DNA of 19,180 nt from Acidobacteriota bacterium (GCA_029777145.1 JAKOSS010000681.1:1-19180); one strand, 5' to 3'. Positions 1 through 7,515 are shown, counted from the stretch's first letter. Notes: a model not told the origin generated them from the letters alone. Numbers and translations: made by a program.

Positions 1-818
1 AAGTTGTTCGGCTCGCCGAATTTCACGCCGCGCCGCTGGCGCAGAATGCCTTCGATCTCCTGCACAGCGTCGTTGAGCTGACCCTGTTTCGCCTGGATGA
101 TATGGAGGATCGCGTCGCGCGTCGGTGCTTCTTTTCTGGCCGTGCGGAACGGCATGAAGACCTTCCGGTCCTCCTCGTTCTCGCCGAAAAATCCTGCCTT
201 CCGCTTCTCGATCACGCCGATGATCTCCCAGGTCGAGCCGTTCATCCGGACGACTTTGCCGACGACATCGTCGGGCGCGTCAGGAAAAAGGGCTTCGACC
301 GTGTTGACGCCAACGACAATGACCTTGCGGCGCTGATAGTTGTCGGCTTCCGAGATCCAACGTCCCTGACGCAGTATGATGTTCGTGGTCTGCATATAGT
401 TCGGCGTCACGCCGTCGGTCAGCGCCCAACGGTAATTCTTGCCTTCGTATACAAGGTTGTCGTCGAATCCGTTACCCCACGATCCGATGTTCGGCGCGAC
501 CGTCGCGATATCCTCGACCGTCGACGACTGCGCGAGGATCGCGTTCGCGTCGTCCTCGGTCAACGGCTTGCGGTTGCGCTCGTCGCGGTTGCGCGTTCCG
601 AATCCGGTGGACAGGTGAAAGGCGTAGATATTGTTCGTCCCGTACTCTTCGACGATCGAGACGATCGATTGCCGCATTCCGGTCAGGATCGACGCGACCA
701 CGATCGCCGTGATGACGCCGATGACGATCCCGAGGATCGTCAGAAATGAACGGAACTTATGCCCCATGACGCTGTCCAGCGCCATTCTCAAGACTTCTTT
801 TGGTACGGATGTGATCAT
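1..818 (-). CDS. ABC transporter permease, MacB/FtsX type (3' end outside the window)
   Basis: This is an inner-membrane permease subunit of a MacB/FtsX-type ABC transporter, a family that works in tripartite efflux or lipoprotein/envelope transport. The reading frame is open from the ATG at 818 to the window edge, giving about 272 residues, so the C-terminal membrane helices are missing. Visible parts are a short cytosolic start, one membrane helix at about residues 21-46 (SFLTILGIVIGVITAIVVAS), and a MacB_PCD periplasmic domain from about 50 on, with VRMNGSTWEIIGVIEKR typical of that fold. It lies 174 bases downstream of a second permease of the same type on the same strand, so the two probably form a heterodimer or a co-transcribed pair. 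No ATP-binding subunit is in view. I see no clear Shine-Dalgarno sequence before 818. The transported substrate cannot be deduced. Confidence 0.93.
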   Translation of the reverse strand, partial: MITSVPKEVLRMALDSVMGHKFRSFLTILGIVIGVITAIVVASILTGMRQSIVSIVEEYGTNNIYAFHLSTGFGTRNRDERNRKPLTEDDANAILAQSSTVEDIATVAPNIGSWGNGFDDNLVYEGKNYRWALTDGVTPNYMQTTNIILRQGRWISEADNYQRRKVIVVGVNTVEALFPDAPDDVVGKVVRMNGSTWEIIGVIEKRKAGFFGENEEDRKVFMPFRTARKEAPTRDAILHIIQAKQGQLNDAVQEIEGILRQRRGVKFGEPNN

Positions 819-828
819 AAGGCGATTA

Positions 829-926
829 TAATTCCAACTTCGAGATTCCAGCTTTCAGATTCCAGCTTTCAGATTCCAGCTTTCAGATTCCAGCTTCCAC
901 ATTTCAACTTCCTGATTCCAGGTCCA
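829..926. repeat. Degenerate 14-bp tandem repeat between two permease genes
   Basis: The unit AGATTCCAGCTTTC occurs three times exactly at 843-856, 857-870 and 871-884, and once with a single change at 885-898. Degenerate copies flank it at 829-842, 899-912 and 913-926. From about 940 to 991 the opposite orientation appears (AATCTGGAATACCTGGAAT), so the transcript of the permease operon could fold the two halves together. The array fills most of the 174-base spacer between two minus-strand genes. There is no associated cas gene and the units are contiguous, so it is not a CRISPR. Confidence 0.85.
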
Positions 927-992
927 TCTACTTCAACTTCCGAATCTTGGAATCCATTGGAATATGAAATCTGGAATACCTGGAATTTGCTT

Positions 993-2237
993 TCACGTAC
1001 GTGTCAGCGCGACGATCGGATCGAGACGCGCGGCTTTCCACGCCGGATAAAGCCCGGCGAGCACGCCGATGACGCTTGAGACGCCGACGGCGAGCAGGAT
1101 GTAACCGAACGTGATCGTCATCGTGATCTCGAGCGCCGCCGTGATCAACTGCGTGACACCGGTCGCGAGGACGAGTCCGAGCACGCCTCCGACGATGCAG
1201 AGCAGCGCCGATTCGATCAGGAACTGCATCAGGATCTGTTTCCGGGTCGCCCCGATCGCCTTGCGGAGCCCGACCTCGAACGTCCTTTCGGTGACCGAAA
1301 CGAGCATGATGTTCATGACGACGATGCCGCCGACGACGAGGATGATCATCGTGATCGGTATGACGACCGCGGCGATCGCGCCGGTGAACTGATCCATCTG
1401 CGTGTTGAATTCATCGGTGTTGACGACGCTGAACGTGTCTTCTTCGCTGCCGATGAGCCCGCGTTTGTTGCGGAGCGTCATCTGCGCGTTCGCGATCGCG
1501 TCCTTCAAAACATCGGCATTCAGCGATTTTCCGTGGACCTGAAGCCCGCCGGTGCGGGAAAAGATCTGATTGTGGAGCGTCACCGGAATGTAGATGTTGC
1601 GGTCCATCGAGTCTCCGAAGAAGGATCCCCGCTTTTCCTCGATCCCAATGATGGTCAACGGCACGCCGCGGACCTTGATCTGCTCGCCGATCGGGTTCCG
1701 GTTCGGGAAGAACTTGTCCTGAAGGTCGGTCCCGATGACGCAAACCTTTGCCGACCGTTCGACCTCCGCGTCCGAAAAGAACCGTCCGACGGCGATCGTC
1801 TTGTCCTCGATCTCGACCATGTTCGCGGTATCGCCGATGATCCGCACGGATGGCATCTCGATCCCGTCCTGGGTGATGTCGGCGCCGGCGTTCATCGACG
1901 CACCGACTGACGAGCAGAGCCGGCAGTTGTCACGGATGTAGAGATACTCTTCCCAGACGATGTCCTTGTTGCGCCGGTTCCGACGTTCGAATTCCTCGTC
2001 CGAGATGCGTCCCATGTTCGCCATTCGGGTCATCATGAAGTGGTTCGATCCAAGGACCTTCGAGACCTTGTCGATGACGTAGGTCTTGAGGCCGCTGATC
2101 GACGCGCCGACGACGACCACCGCCGCGACGCCGATAATGATCCCGATGAGCGTCAGGAACGCACGGAGTTTGTGTTCGATGATCGATTTAAGCGCGATGC
2201 CGAACGCATCCGAATAGAATGAATATAGCTGCCGCAT
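993..2237 (-). CDS. ABC transporter permease, MacB/FtsX type
   Basis: This is a complete permease of about 414 residues with the standard MacB/FtsX architecture. One membrane helix lies at about residues 27-48, followed by a large periplasmic MacB_PCD domain. Three C-terminal helices lie at about 288-312, 339-361 and 376-399. The family-typical cytosolic loop (VTERTFEVGLRKAIGATRKQ) and the ending AGLYPAWKAARLDPIVALTRT are present. I chose the ATG at 2237 because GGAG sits five bases before it and the protein then begins just before the first helix; the frame stays open to 2327 but the extra 30 residues are polar and unlike the family. It is followed by a second permease gene on the same strand. 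No ATPase gene is in the window. It is transcribed divergently from sucD. The substrate is unknown. Confidence 0.95.
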   Translation of the reverse strand: MRQLYSFYSDAFGIALKSIIEHKLRAFLTLIGIIIGVAAVVVVGASISGLKTYVIDKVSKVLGSNHFMMTRMANMGRISDEEFERRNRRNKDIVWEEYLYIRDNCRLCSSVGASMNAGADITQDGIEMPSVRIIGDTANMVEIEDKTIAVGRFFSDAEVERSAKVCVIGTDLQDKFFPNRNPIGEQIKVRGVPLTIIGIEEKRGSFFGDSMDRNIYIPVTLHNQIFSRTGGLQVHGKSLNADVLKDAIANAQMTLRNKRGLIGSEEDTFSVVNTDEFNTQMDQFTGAIAAVVIPITMIILVVGGIVVMNIMLVSVTERTFEVGLRKAIGATRKQILMQFLIESALLCIVGGVLGLVLATGVTQLITAALEITMTITFGYILLAVGVSSVIGVLAGLYPAWKAARLDPIVALTRT

Positions 2238-2304
2238 ATGAACTCCGCCGTCCGATTCGCCGTCTGGCGAACGGTCTCGGCCGTGGAAATGAAATCGGAA
2301 CGTA

Positions 2305-2326
2305 TGTCCGCGAACAGGGTCGGACA
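2305..2326. promoter_or_regulatory. Inverted repeat upstream of the permease pair
   Basis: TGTCCG at 2305-2310 and CGGACA at 2321-2326 form a perfect 6-bp inverted repeat with a 10-base spacer, in the 220-base region between the divergent permease and sucD genes. It overlaps a poor promoter-like pair on the minus strand (TTGTCC, 17 bases, TACGTT). It could be an operator for the permease genes or a chance palindrome. Confidence 0.22.
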
Positions 2327-2382
2327 AAATGCTAACGAACCTCGGAACGGTTAAGTTTCGAGAAAAGTTCGAATCGTCCCGT

Positions 2383-2413
2383 TTGTACCCGAAAACCTCG
2401 CTCGTGCTATACT
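2383..2413 (+). promoter_or_regulatory. Possible sucD promoter
   Basis: TATACT at 2408-2413 is a good -10 element, 45 bases before the sucD start. The best -35 candidate, TTGTAC at 2383-2388, is 19 bases upstream, which is long, so only the -10 is persuasive. Confidence 0.35.
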
Positions 2414-2457
2414 TTCACTTTATTTTTCGCACTTAAATCTTTCAGGAGAAACAAGTC

Positions 2458-3342
2458 TTGGCCGTTTTAGTTGATAAGAATACGCGCCTGATCGTGCAGG
2501 GGATCACCGGCAAGGAAGGCACTTTTCACACGCTTCAGATGATCGATTACGGTACCAACGTGGTCGGCGGCGTCACGCCCGGAAAAGGCGGTACGACGCA
2601 CGAGGGCGTGCCTGTTTTCAACACGGTTGCCGACGCGGTCCGTGAAACCGGCGCGAACGCGTCCGTGATCTATGTCCCGCCGGCATTCGCCGCGGACGCG
2701 ATCATGGAGGCCGCCGACGCCGGAATTCCGCTCGTCGTCGCGATTACCGAAGGAATTCCGGTCGCCGACATGGTTTCCGTCCGTGAGTACCTTCGGGACA
2801 AGAACACCCGCGTCATCGGCCCGAACTGTCCGGGGATCATTTCGCCCGGAAAATGCAAGATCGGGATCATGCCGGGACACATCCACAAGGAAGGCCGGAT
2901 CGGCGTCGTTTCGCGGTCGGGAACGCTGACCTACGAGGCCGTCGGGCAGTTGACCGCGCTCGGACTCGGTCAGTCGACGGCAATCGGGATCGGCGGCGAT
3001 CCGATCATCGGAACGAACCACACTGATGCGCTGCGCCTGTTCGAAGCCGACGACGAGACCGATGCGATCATCATGATCGGCGAGATCGGCGGCACCGCCG
3101 AAGAGGACGCGGCGGCGTTCGCCAAGGATAACGTCACGAAACCGATCGTTGCATTCATCGCCGGGCAGACGGCTCCTCCGGGACGCCGCATGGGCCATGC
3201 AGGCGCGATCATTTCGGGCGGAAAGGGAACGGCCGCGGAAAAGATGAAGGCCTTGACCGAAGCCGGGATCCGGGTCGTCGATTCGCCGGCGGACATCGGC
3301 CAGGCGATCGTCGAACTGCTCGGATCGAAAGCGGCCGCGTAG
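2458..3342 (+). CDS. sucD: Succinyl-CoA synthetase (ADP-forming) subunit alpha
   Basis: The alpha subunit of the TCA-cycle enzyme that converts succinyl-CoA to succinate with formation of a nucleoside triphosphate. The 294 residues match the normal family length. The CoA-binding Rossmann start ([19 protein letters not shown]) is present, and the phosphorylated histidine is His247 in [10 protein letters not shown], as in E. coli Suc[12 protein letters not shown] is also typical. The start is a TTG at 2458, supported by AGGAG at 2444-2448 with a nine-base spacer and by the family N-terminus. The beta subunit sucC normally lies directly upstream; here the upstream neighbour is a divergent permease, so sucC must be elsewhere. 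Function is clear from sequence. Confidence 0.98.
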   Translation: MAVLVDKNTRLIVQGITGKEGTFHTLQMIDYGTNVVGGVTPGKGGTTHEGVPVFNTVADAVRETGANASVIYVPPAFAADAIMEAADAGIPLVVAITEGIPVADMVSVREYLRDKNTRVIGPNCPGIISPGKCKIGIMPGHIHKEGRIGVVSRSGTLTYEAVGQLTALGLGQSTAIGIGGDPIIGTNHTDALRLFEADDETDAIIMIGEIGGTAEEDAAAFAKDNVTKPIVAFIAGQTAPPGRRMGHAGAIISGGKGTAAEKMKALTEAGIRVVDSPADIGQAIVELLGSKAAA

Positions 3343-3447
3343 CGTCGTTTCCGACCGGAAATTCATGGACATCGGAGTCATCGTCCGGAGCGGGTTTCGG
3401 GCGGCGGAGTTTGGGGCGAATTCGATTTCCCGAGATCCGCGACCGAT

Positions 3448-3849
3448 GTGACTGCGCGAACTCAAGTCGGAATGAAATTCTCGCATTCGTTCGTCGTCGG
3501 CGCGTCCGACATCGACGATCAGGGACACGTCAACAACGTCGCATACGTCCGTTGGATACAGGATGTCGCGGTCGGACATTGGAACGCGGCGGCGTCGGAG
3601 GAGATTCGCGGCCGGTTCACGTGGATGCTGACGCGGCACGAGATCGATTACAAGCAGCAGGTCTTTGAAAACGATGAGGTCACGGCGACAACCTGGGTCG
3701 GCGAGCGGACACGCGTGAGTTGGGAACGGTTCACGGAGATACGACGCGGCGACGATCTGGTCGCAAAATCGCGGAGCGTTTGGTGTCTTATCGACAGAAG
3801 AAACGGAAGACCGGCCCGCATCGCGGGTGAGATCATCGAGGTGCTGTAA
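3448..3849 (+). CDS. Acyl-CoA thioesterase, 4HBT hotdog family (FadM/YbgC-like)
   Basis: A single hotdog-fold domain of 133 residues, the usual size for 4-hydroxybenzoyl-CoA thioesterase relatives. The active-site signature is clear: SDIDDQGHVNNVAYVRWIQD, where the first Asp and the HVNN segment correspond to the catalytic loop and helix start of FadM/YbgC-type enzymes. The later stretch RVSWERFTEIRRGDDLVAKSRSVWCLID is the second half of the hotdog sheet. It probably hydrolyses acyl-CoA or acyl-ACP thioesters in the cytosol; the chain preference cannot be read. The start is uncertain: GTG at 3448 or ATG at 3472, eight residues later. The latter gives MKFSHSFVV, close to the family N-terminus. 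The next gene begins five bases after its stop. Confidence 0.88.
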   Translation: MTARTQVGMKFSHSFVVGASDIDDQGHVNNVAYVRWIQDVAVGHWNAAASEEIRGRFTWMLTRHEIDYKQQVFENDEVTATTWVGERTRVSWERFTEIRRGDDLVAKSRSVWCLIDRRNGRPARIAGEIIEVL

Positions 3850-3853
3850 TCAA

Positions 3854-4492
3854 ATGAAACCGGGAATTCTTTTGTTGATTGGCGCGATCTGCCTTTCGGC
3901 GGCGGTTAATGCGAGTGCCCAGGCATGCGGCTCGTTCAGGATTGAGATCACCGTCGGAACACTGACCGGACAGCCGATAGAGAACGCCGAGGTTCAGTTT
4001 CTCCCGATCACGACAGACGAGACCTTCGGCAGAAAATTCGTCAGGAATCCGACGGATCGTTCGCGGTTCTCGGCCGAATTTGAAGAAGGCCGTTCAGCGC
4101 GGGAATTCCAGCGGCTGATCGTTTCGGCGAAAGGCTACAAGACCGCCGCGAACGAGATCAAGTTCTATTCCTGCAGCAAACTTCGGATCGCTGTCAGTCT
4201 CGCCGCGAATTCATCGGCGGGCGCATCCGAGTGGAGTTTCACGAACTGGCTGACGGTCGAAACCGCCGACGAATCCGGCGGTCGCGTGGACGGGACAAAG
4301 ATCACGGTCATGCGCGCCGGCGAGGTTGTCCGGTCCGAATTCATCGAATACTCGGGCACCCGCATCGAGTTGCCGAACGGCGAATATACCGTGCGGATCG
4401 AAAAAGACGGTTATGAAACAGAGGAGATCGCGGCCGATCTTTCGCGGATCGCAGACGTGAAGGTCCGATCGATTCTTAAGCCGAAGCCGTGA
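3854..4492 (+). CDS. Secreted protein with two carboxypeptidase-regulatory/PEGA-like beta-sandwich domains
   Basis: A 213-residue exported protein of unknown function. Residues 1-22 are a typical signal peptide (MKPGILLLIGAICLSAAVNA). The first domain, about 28-125, has the pattern of carboxypeptidase-regulatory-like sandwiches, with TGQPIENAEVQFLPI at its start and VSAKGYKTAANEIKF near its end. The second, about 134-210, resembles a PEGA/CarboxypepD_reg repeat: GGRVDGTKITVMRAGEVV, then LPNGEYTVRIEKDGYETEE. The ATG at 3854 is preferred to one at 3827 because it begins exactly at the signal peptide and avoids overlap with the upstream gene. A cysteine follows the signal peptide (AQAC), but this is a poor lipobox. 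It probably acts in the periplasm or at the cell surface. It is likely co-transcribed with the thioesterase, whose stop lies five bases upstream. Confidence 0.85.
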   Translation: MKPGILLLIGAICLSAAVNASAQACGSFRIEITVGTLTGQPIENAEVQFLPITTDETFGRKFVRNPTDRSRFSAEFEEGRSAREFQRLIVSAKGYKTAANEIKFYSCSKLRIAVSLAANSSAGASEWSFTNWLTVETADESGGRVDGTKITVMRAGEVVRSEFIEYSGTRIELPNGEYTVRIEKDGYETEEIAADLSRIADVKVRSILKPKP

Positions 4493-4614
4493 AAAGCGAT
4501 CTGCCGCTTCGGAGTTTCAGTAACGAAGGAATTCAGATTAGTGGCCGGAAGCAATTTCGGATCAATGAAACTGATCAAAATAAATACGAATAATAAAGAG
4601 GAATACCGACAAGA

Positions 4615-5031
4615 ATGAGCAATTTAACATTTGGAATCATCAAGCCCGACGCGGTCGCGAAAGGGCACACCGGAAAGATCGTCGATCGCATCATAGGCGC
4701 GGGCTTCAAGATCCGCGGGATGAAGCTGATCCATCAGTCGAAAAAGCAGGCTGAGGGCTTTTACGCCGTCCATCGCGAGCGTCCCTTCTTTGGTGAGCTC
4801 ACCGGGTTCATGTCGAGCGGCCCGTGCGTCGTTCTCTGCCTTGAAAAGGAAAACGCGGTACCGGCGTGGCGGGACCTGATGGGCGCGACGAATCCGGCGG
4901 AAGCGGCGGAAGGTACTCTGCGCAAAGAGTTTGCGGGATCGATCGGCGAAAATGCCGTCCACGGTTCCGACTCTGACGAGAACGCCGCGATCGAGATCGC
5001 ATATTTTTTCAGCAAGCTTGAATTAGTTTAG
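4615..5031 (+). CDS. ndk: Nucleoside diphosphate kinase
   Basis: Transfers the gamma phosphate between nucleoside triphosphates and diphosphates through a phosphohistidine. The 138-residue protein has the family's normal length. The N-terminus [20 protein letters not shown] is diagnostic, and the catalytic His116 lies in the signature [12 protein letters not shown]. The [20 protein letters not shown] and DLMGATNP segments match conserved nucleotide-binding parts. The ATG at 4615 is supported by the conserved N-terminus; an AGAGGA sits twelve bases upstream, a slightly long spacing. The 122 bases before it contain no gene. Sequence identity of the family is unmistakable. Confidence 0.98.
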   Translation: MSNLTFGIIKPDAVAKGHTGKIVDRIIGAGFKIRGMKLIHQSKKQAEGFYAVHRERPFFGELTGFMSSGPCVVLCLEKENAVPAWRDLMGATNPAEAAEGTLRKEFAGSIGENAVHGSDSDENAAIEIAYFFSKLELV

Positions 5032-5044
5032 TTAAAAGGATATA

Positions 5045-5095
5045 AAAGTCCGTAAGTTCGTGAAAGACCGCTAAACCGCCGAAATTGCGGACTTT
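5045..5095 (+). other. Inverted repeat in the ndk/DUF4190 spacer
   Basis: AAAGTCCG at 5045-5052 is exactly complementary to CGGACTTT at 5088-5095. The stem extends inward to 11 bp with one G-U pair, enclosing a loop of about 29 bases. It fills the spacer between ndk and the next gene, ending 27 bases before that gene's start. It could be a weak terminator for ndk (only three T follow) or a structured leader. Confidence 0.45.
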
Positions 5096-5122
5096 AATCC
5101 AAATCTCAAGGAACGGTATCTG

Positions 5123-6268
5123 ATGAAGAAATGCCCTAATTGTCAGCGTGAGTTTCCGGATGCGATGCGGTTTTGCCAAACGGACGGGACGCCTCTCGAA
5201 GATGTTGTTGAAGAGGTCCAGCCCGAGGATCCGTTAAAGACGACGGTCGTTCGCCAGGACGAGATCGCGGCGATGATACCGCCGGATGATCCGTTCAAGA
5301 CGATGGTCGCTTCGCACGTCGAGGAGAAGGACGACGAGGACGACGTGCTTCAGATCCCGCAGGATTTCGATCCGCTCGCGACGATGGTCGTTCCGCCGAT
5401 CCAGGCGAAGGACAATTCTTCTCTCGAAGATCTGGTTCCGACTCCTCCGGCTACATCGGGGGCGGACGAACCGGCACCGGCGATGCCGTCAACGCCGATC
5501 GATGCGCCGATCGCGCCGCCGGTCTTCAGCGAACCCGTGATCGAACCGCCCAGTTTCACCCCTGAACCGAGTGCGGACCCGAATGATGACATTCCGGCAA
5601 CCGTCATGCAGTCGCCGTTCGAGGCCTTCAACGCGCCCGCGGATCCGCCGGCACCTTCATTCGGACAGCCGTCGGCACCTGAACCCGTAGCGCCGCCGGT
5701 ATTTGATCAGCCTTCCGATCCGATGCCCGTGCCGTCGTTCAATCAACCGGCCGAACCGTTCACGGCTCCGCCTGAACCCGCGGGTTTCCAGCCGGCGCCG
5801 ATGGACGCGCCGCAGTCGCCGTTTTCGGCTCCGCAGACGCCGTTCGCGCCCGAGAGCCAGCCGATGCAGGCCGCGGAATGGAATCCGCCGCCGGCGCCGG
5901 TGCAGGAGTGGCAGCAGCAGCCGATCGGAGCCGACACCCCGTTCCAGCCGCCGGCAGACGGCGTCGCCGGACAGAGCAAGACGCTCGCGACCATTTCGCT
6001 TGTCGCCGGTATTTTGGGATTCCTGATGAGTTTCGGCTCGATCGTACCGTTTATCTCGCTGATCTGCATGCCGGTATCTTTCCTGGCGAACGTCGCCGCG
6101 ATCATCATGGGATTCATGTCGCGCGGCAGGGCAAAGAACGATCCCGAACATTTCGGCGGTGCCGGGCTCGGCCTGGGTGGAATCATTCTCGGTGCGCTTG
6201 GTATCATAGTCGTGGTCGGATTGTTCATCATTGCCTTTGCGGCTGCGTTCTTCCTGCAGATGAGGTAG
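5123..6268 (+). CDS. Zinc-ribbon, proline-rich membrane protein with C-terminal DUF4190 domain
   Basis: A 381-residue protein with three parts. Residues 1-26 form a zinc-ribbon-like head (KKCPNCQREFPDAMRFCQTDG) with Cys4, Cys7 and Cys18, while the expected fourth Cys is Asp21. Residues 30-285 are an acidic, then strongly proline/alanine-rich linker, probably disordered. Residues 288-381 hold three or four membrane helices of the DUF4190 type (LATISLVAGILGFLMSFGSI; GGAGLGLGGIILGALGIIVV). Within the linker a short motif recurs: DPLKTTVV at 36-43, DPFKTMV at 56-62 and DPLATMVV at 83-90, with a looser DIPATVM at 156-162. These threonines could be kinase targets read by FHA domains, but that is inference. 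AAGGAA lies nine bases before the ATG. The helix-rich end and cytosolic head suggest an inner-membrane sensor or scaffold; function is unknown. Confidence 0.85.
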   Translation: MKKCPNCQREFPDAMRFCQTDGTPLEDVVEEVQPEDPLKTTVVRQDEIAAMIPPDDPFKTMVASHVEEKDDEDDVLQIPQDFDPLATMVVPPIQAKDNSSLEDLVPTPPATSGADEPAPAMPSTPIDAPIAPPVFSEPVIEPPSFTPEPSADPNDDIPATVMQSPFEAFNAPADPPAPSFGQPSAPEPVAPPVFDQPSDPMPVPSFNQPAEPFTAPPEPAGFQPAPMDAPQSPFSAPQTPFAPESQPMQAAEWNPPPAPVQEWQQQPIGADTPFQPPADGVAGQSKTLATISLVAGILGFLMSFGSIVPFISLICMPVSFLANVAAIIMGFMSRGRAKNDPEHFGGAGLGLGGIILGALGIIVVVGLFIIAFAAAFFLQMR

Positions 6269-6300
6269 TTTCCCGTCTGCGGAATGACATTTAGACGAGT

Positions 6301-6822
6301 ATGTCGATAGTTTCTGACGTTTTGAAATCAACCATCGCGGTGGTCAAGGGAATGAAGCGTACGCTTTCCGAGATCCCGCGTGAAAAATGGACCGTCCAAT
6401 ATCCGGACGTTCCGGTCACCGTGCAACCGCGCTACCGCGGTCAACATCTGCTGCACGTCGATGAGAACGGCAAGGAAAAGTGCGTCGCGTGTTATCTTTG
6501 CGCCGCTGCCTGCCCGTCGGAGTGCATTTACATCGAAGCCGAAAACGATCCGCGCCCGTACGACGAACGCATCGGCCGCGACGAGCGTTTTGCAAGGGTG
6601 TACAACATCGACTACGGCCGCTGCATATTTTGCGGATTCTGCGTCGAGGCGTGCCCGAAGGATGCGATCACGCACGGTTACAATTTCGAGATCTCTGTTT
6701 ACAACCGGGCCGATCTGCTGAAGACAAAGGACGATCTCCTGATCACCAAGCAGAAGCAATCCAAGAATTACCGCGTCGCTCTCTCGACCGAGGACGTCGA
6801 TTCCGAATTCAAGGAAGTCTGA
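6301..6822 (+). CDS. nuoI: NADH-quinone oxidoreductase subunit I
   Basis: The peripheral-arm subunit of complex I that carries two [4Fe-4S] clusters (N6a and N6b) and passes electrons toward quinone. Both cluster motifs are intact: Cys61, Cys64, Cys67 with Cys71 (CVACYLCAAACP), and Cys108, Cys111, Cys114 with Cys118 (CIFCGFCVEACP). The residues between them (YDERIGRDERFARVYNIDYG) and after them (DAITHGYNFEIS) are typical of NuoI rather than general ferredoxins. At 173 residues it is of normal length. Only a weak ACGAG precedes the ATG. No other nuo gene lies in the window, although nuoI usually sits between nuoH and nuoJ, so this is a detached copy. A hairpin follows the stop. Confidence 0.93.
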   Translation: MSIVSDVLKSTIAVVKGMKRTLSEIPREKWTVQYPDVPVTVQPRYRGQHLLHVDENGKEKCVACYLCAAACPSECIYIEAENDPRPYDERIGRDERFARVYNIDYGRCIFCGFCVEACPKDAITHGYNFEISVYNRADLLKTKDDLLITKQKQSKNYRVALSTEDVDSEFKEV

Positions 6823-6843
6823 TTCGGTCGGAGGCCTTTTTGC

Positions 6844-6883
6844 GCCGGATCCGGACGGGTGCGAACCTGCCGGGTCCGGCTTT
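6844..6883 (+). terminator. Rho-independent terminator after nuoI
   Basis: GCCGGATCCGG at 6844-6854 pairs with CCGGGTCCGGC at 6870-6880 over 11 bp with one G-U pair and a 15-base loop. Only three T follow directly, then CATCATT. The stem is very GC-rich and begins 22 bases after the nuoI stop. It argues that the next gene starts after it. Confidence 0.7.
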
Positions 6884-6891
6884 CATCATTC

Positions 6892-7515
6892 ATGACCGTG
6901 ATCAACGAGCTTCCGCCGACAACGAAGGGGCGCGATTTTGAGATCAAGGCACACGGACTGCGCGAGTTTGCCGGCCTGCGCCGCGACGATCAGCGGCTGA
7001 ATCCGTTCGATCTTGCTCATTACGCCAAACTTCTCGTCGTCTCGTATGAACAGATCGAGCCGTTTCTTTCGGGCGAGACGCGCGAGGAACTGCTTCAGGG
7101 AGGAAAAGACTCCTGGTCGGGCGGAGCCTGTTCGCAACGTCTGCCCGACGGCAGAAAGCTGATCATCCTTAATCCGACACACAGTGCGAACCGGCAGAAC
7201 GCGACGCTCATGGAAGAGATCAGCCACGTCTTTCTCGGACATCAGCCATCCCGACTGGCCGTGCGGACATTGAACAAGCAAGGCAAGCCGATCGCGCGAG
7301 ACTATCGGCCGGAGATCGAAGAGGAAGCTTACGGCGTCGGTGCCGCGGCTCTCGTTCCGTACTCTTCACTGAAGCGGTTTATTCGGCAAGGAAAGACGTC
7401 GCGTGAGATCGCGAAGCATTTCAATGTCAGCCGCGATCTTGTCGAATATCGCATCAAGATCTCCAAACTGTGGGACGAGTACGCCGCTTCGATTCTCGTA
7501 AATCGCGAGTACTAA
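6892..7515 (+). CDS. ImmA/IrrE-like metallopeptidase-family protein with altered zinc motif and C-terminal HTH
   Basis: A 207-residue protein resembling the ImmA/IrrE peptidases, which cleave repressors in stress or mobile-element control. The helix that should carry HExxH reads LMEEISHVFLGH at residues 106-117: the first zinc-binding His is Glu108, while Glu109 and His112 are kept. A later segment, PEIEEEAYGVGAAALVP at about 140-156, matches the family stretch (ExEANxFAaxLLxP) that gives the third ligand. Residues about 160-197 look like a helix-turn-helix (TSREIAKHFNVSRDLVEYRI), placed after the peptidase part rather than before it. The ATG at 6892 is preferred to a GTG at 6859 because the latter lies inside the upstream terminator hairpin. 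No clear ribosome site is seen. It may be catalytically changed, or belong to a subfamily with other ligands. The partner or target is unknown. Confidence 0.8.
   Translation: MTVINELPPTTKGRDFEIKAHGLREFAGLRRDDQRLNPFDLAHYAKLLVVSYEQIEPFLSGETREELLQGGKDSWSGGACSQRLPDGRKLIILNPTHSANRQNATLMEEISHVFLGHQPSRLAVRTLNKQGKPIARDYRPEIEEEAYGVGAAALVPYSSLKRFIRQGKTSREIAKHFNVSRDLVEYRIKISKLWDEYAASILVNREY

Noticed and set aside
102..749. A 215-codon open frame on the plus strand near the left edge
   Set aside because: It is the reverse reading of the partial permease gene on the minus strand, which has clear MacB-type sequence.
829..926. Tandem repeats considered as a CRISPR array
   Set aside because: Units are 14 bases, contiguous and without spacers, and there are no cas genes.
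2467..3639. A 390-codon open frame on the minus strand across sucD
   Set aside because: It is antisense to an unmistakable sucD and the thioesterase start, is very rich in Arg and Asp as expected from reading GC-rich codons backwards, and has no recognisable domain.
6859..6891. GTG at 6859 as start of the IrrE-like gene
   Set aside because: It lies within the loop of the nuoI terminator hairpin and adds eleven residues unlike the family; the ATG at 6892 is cleaner.
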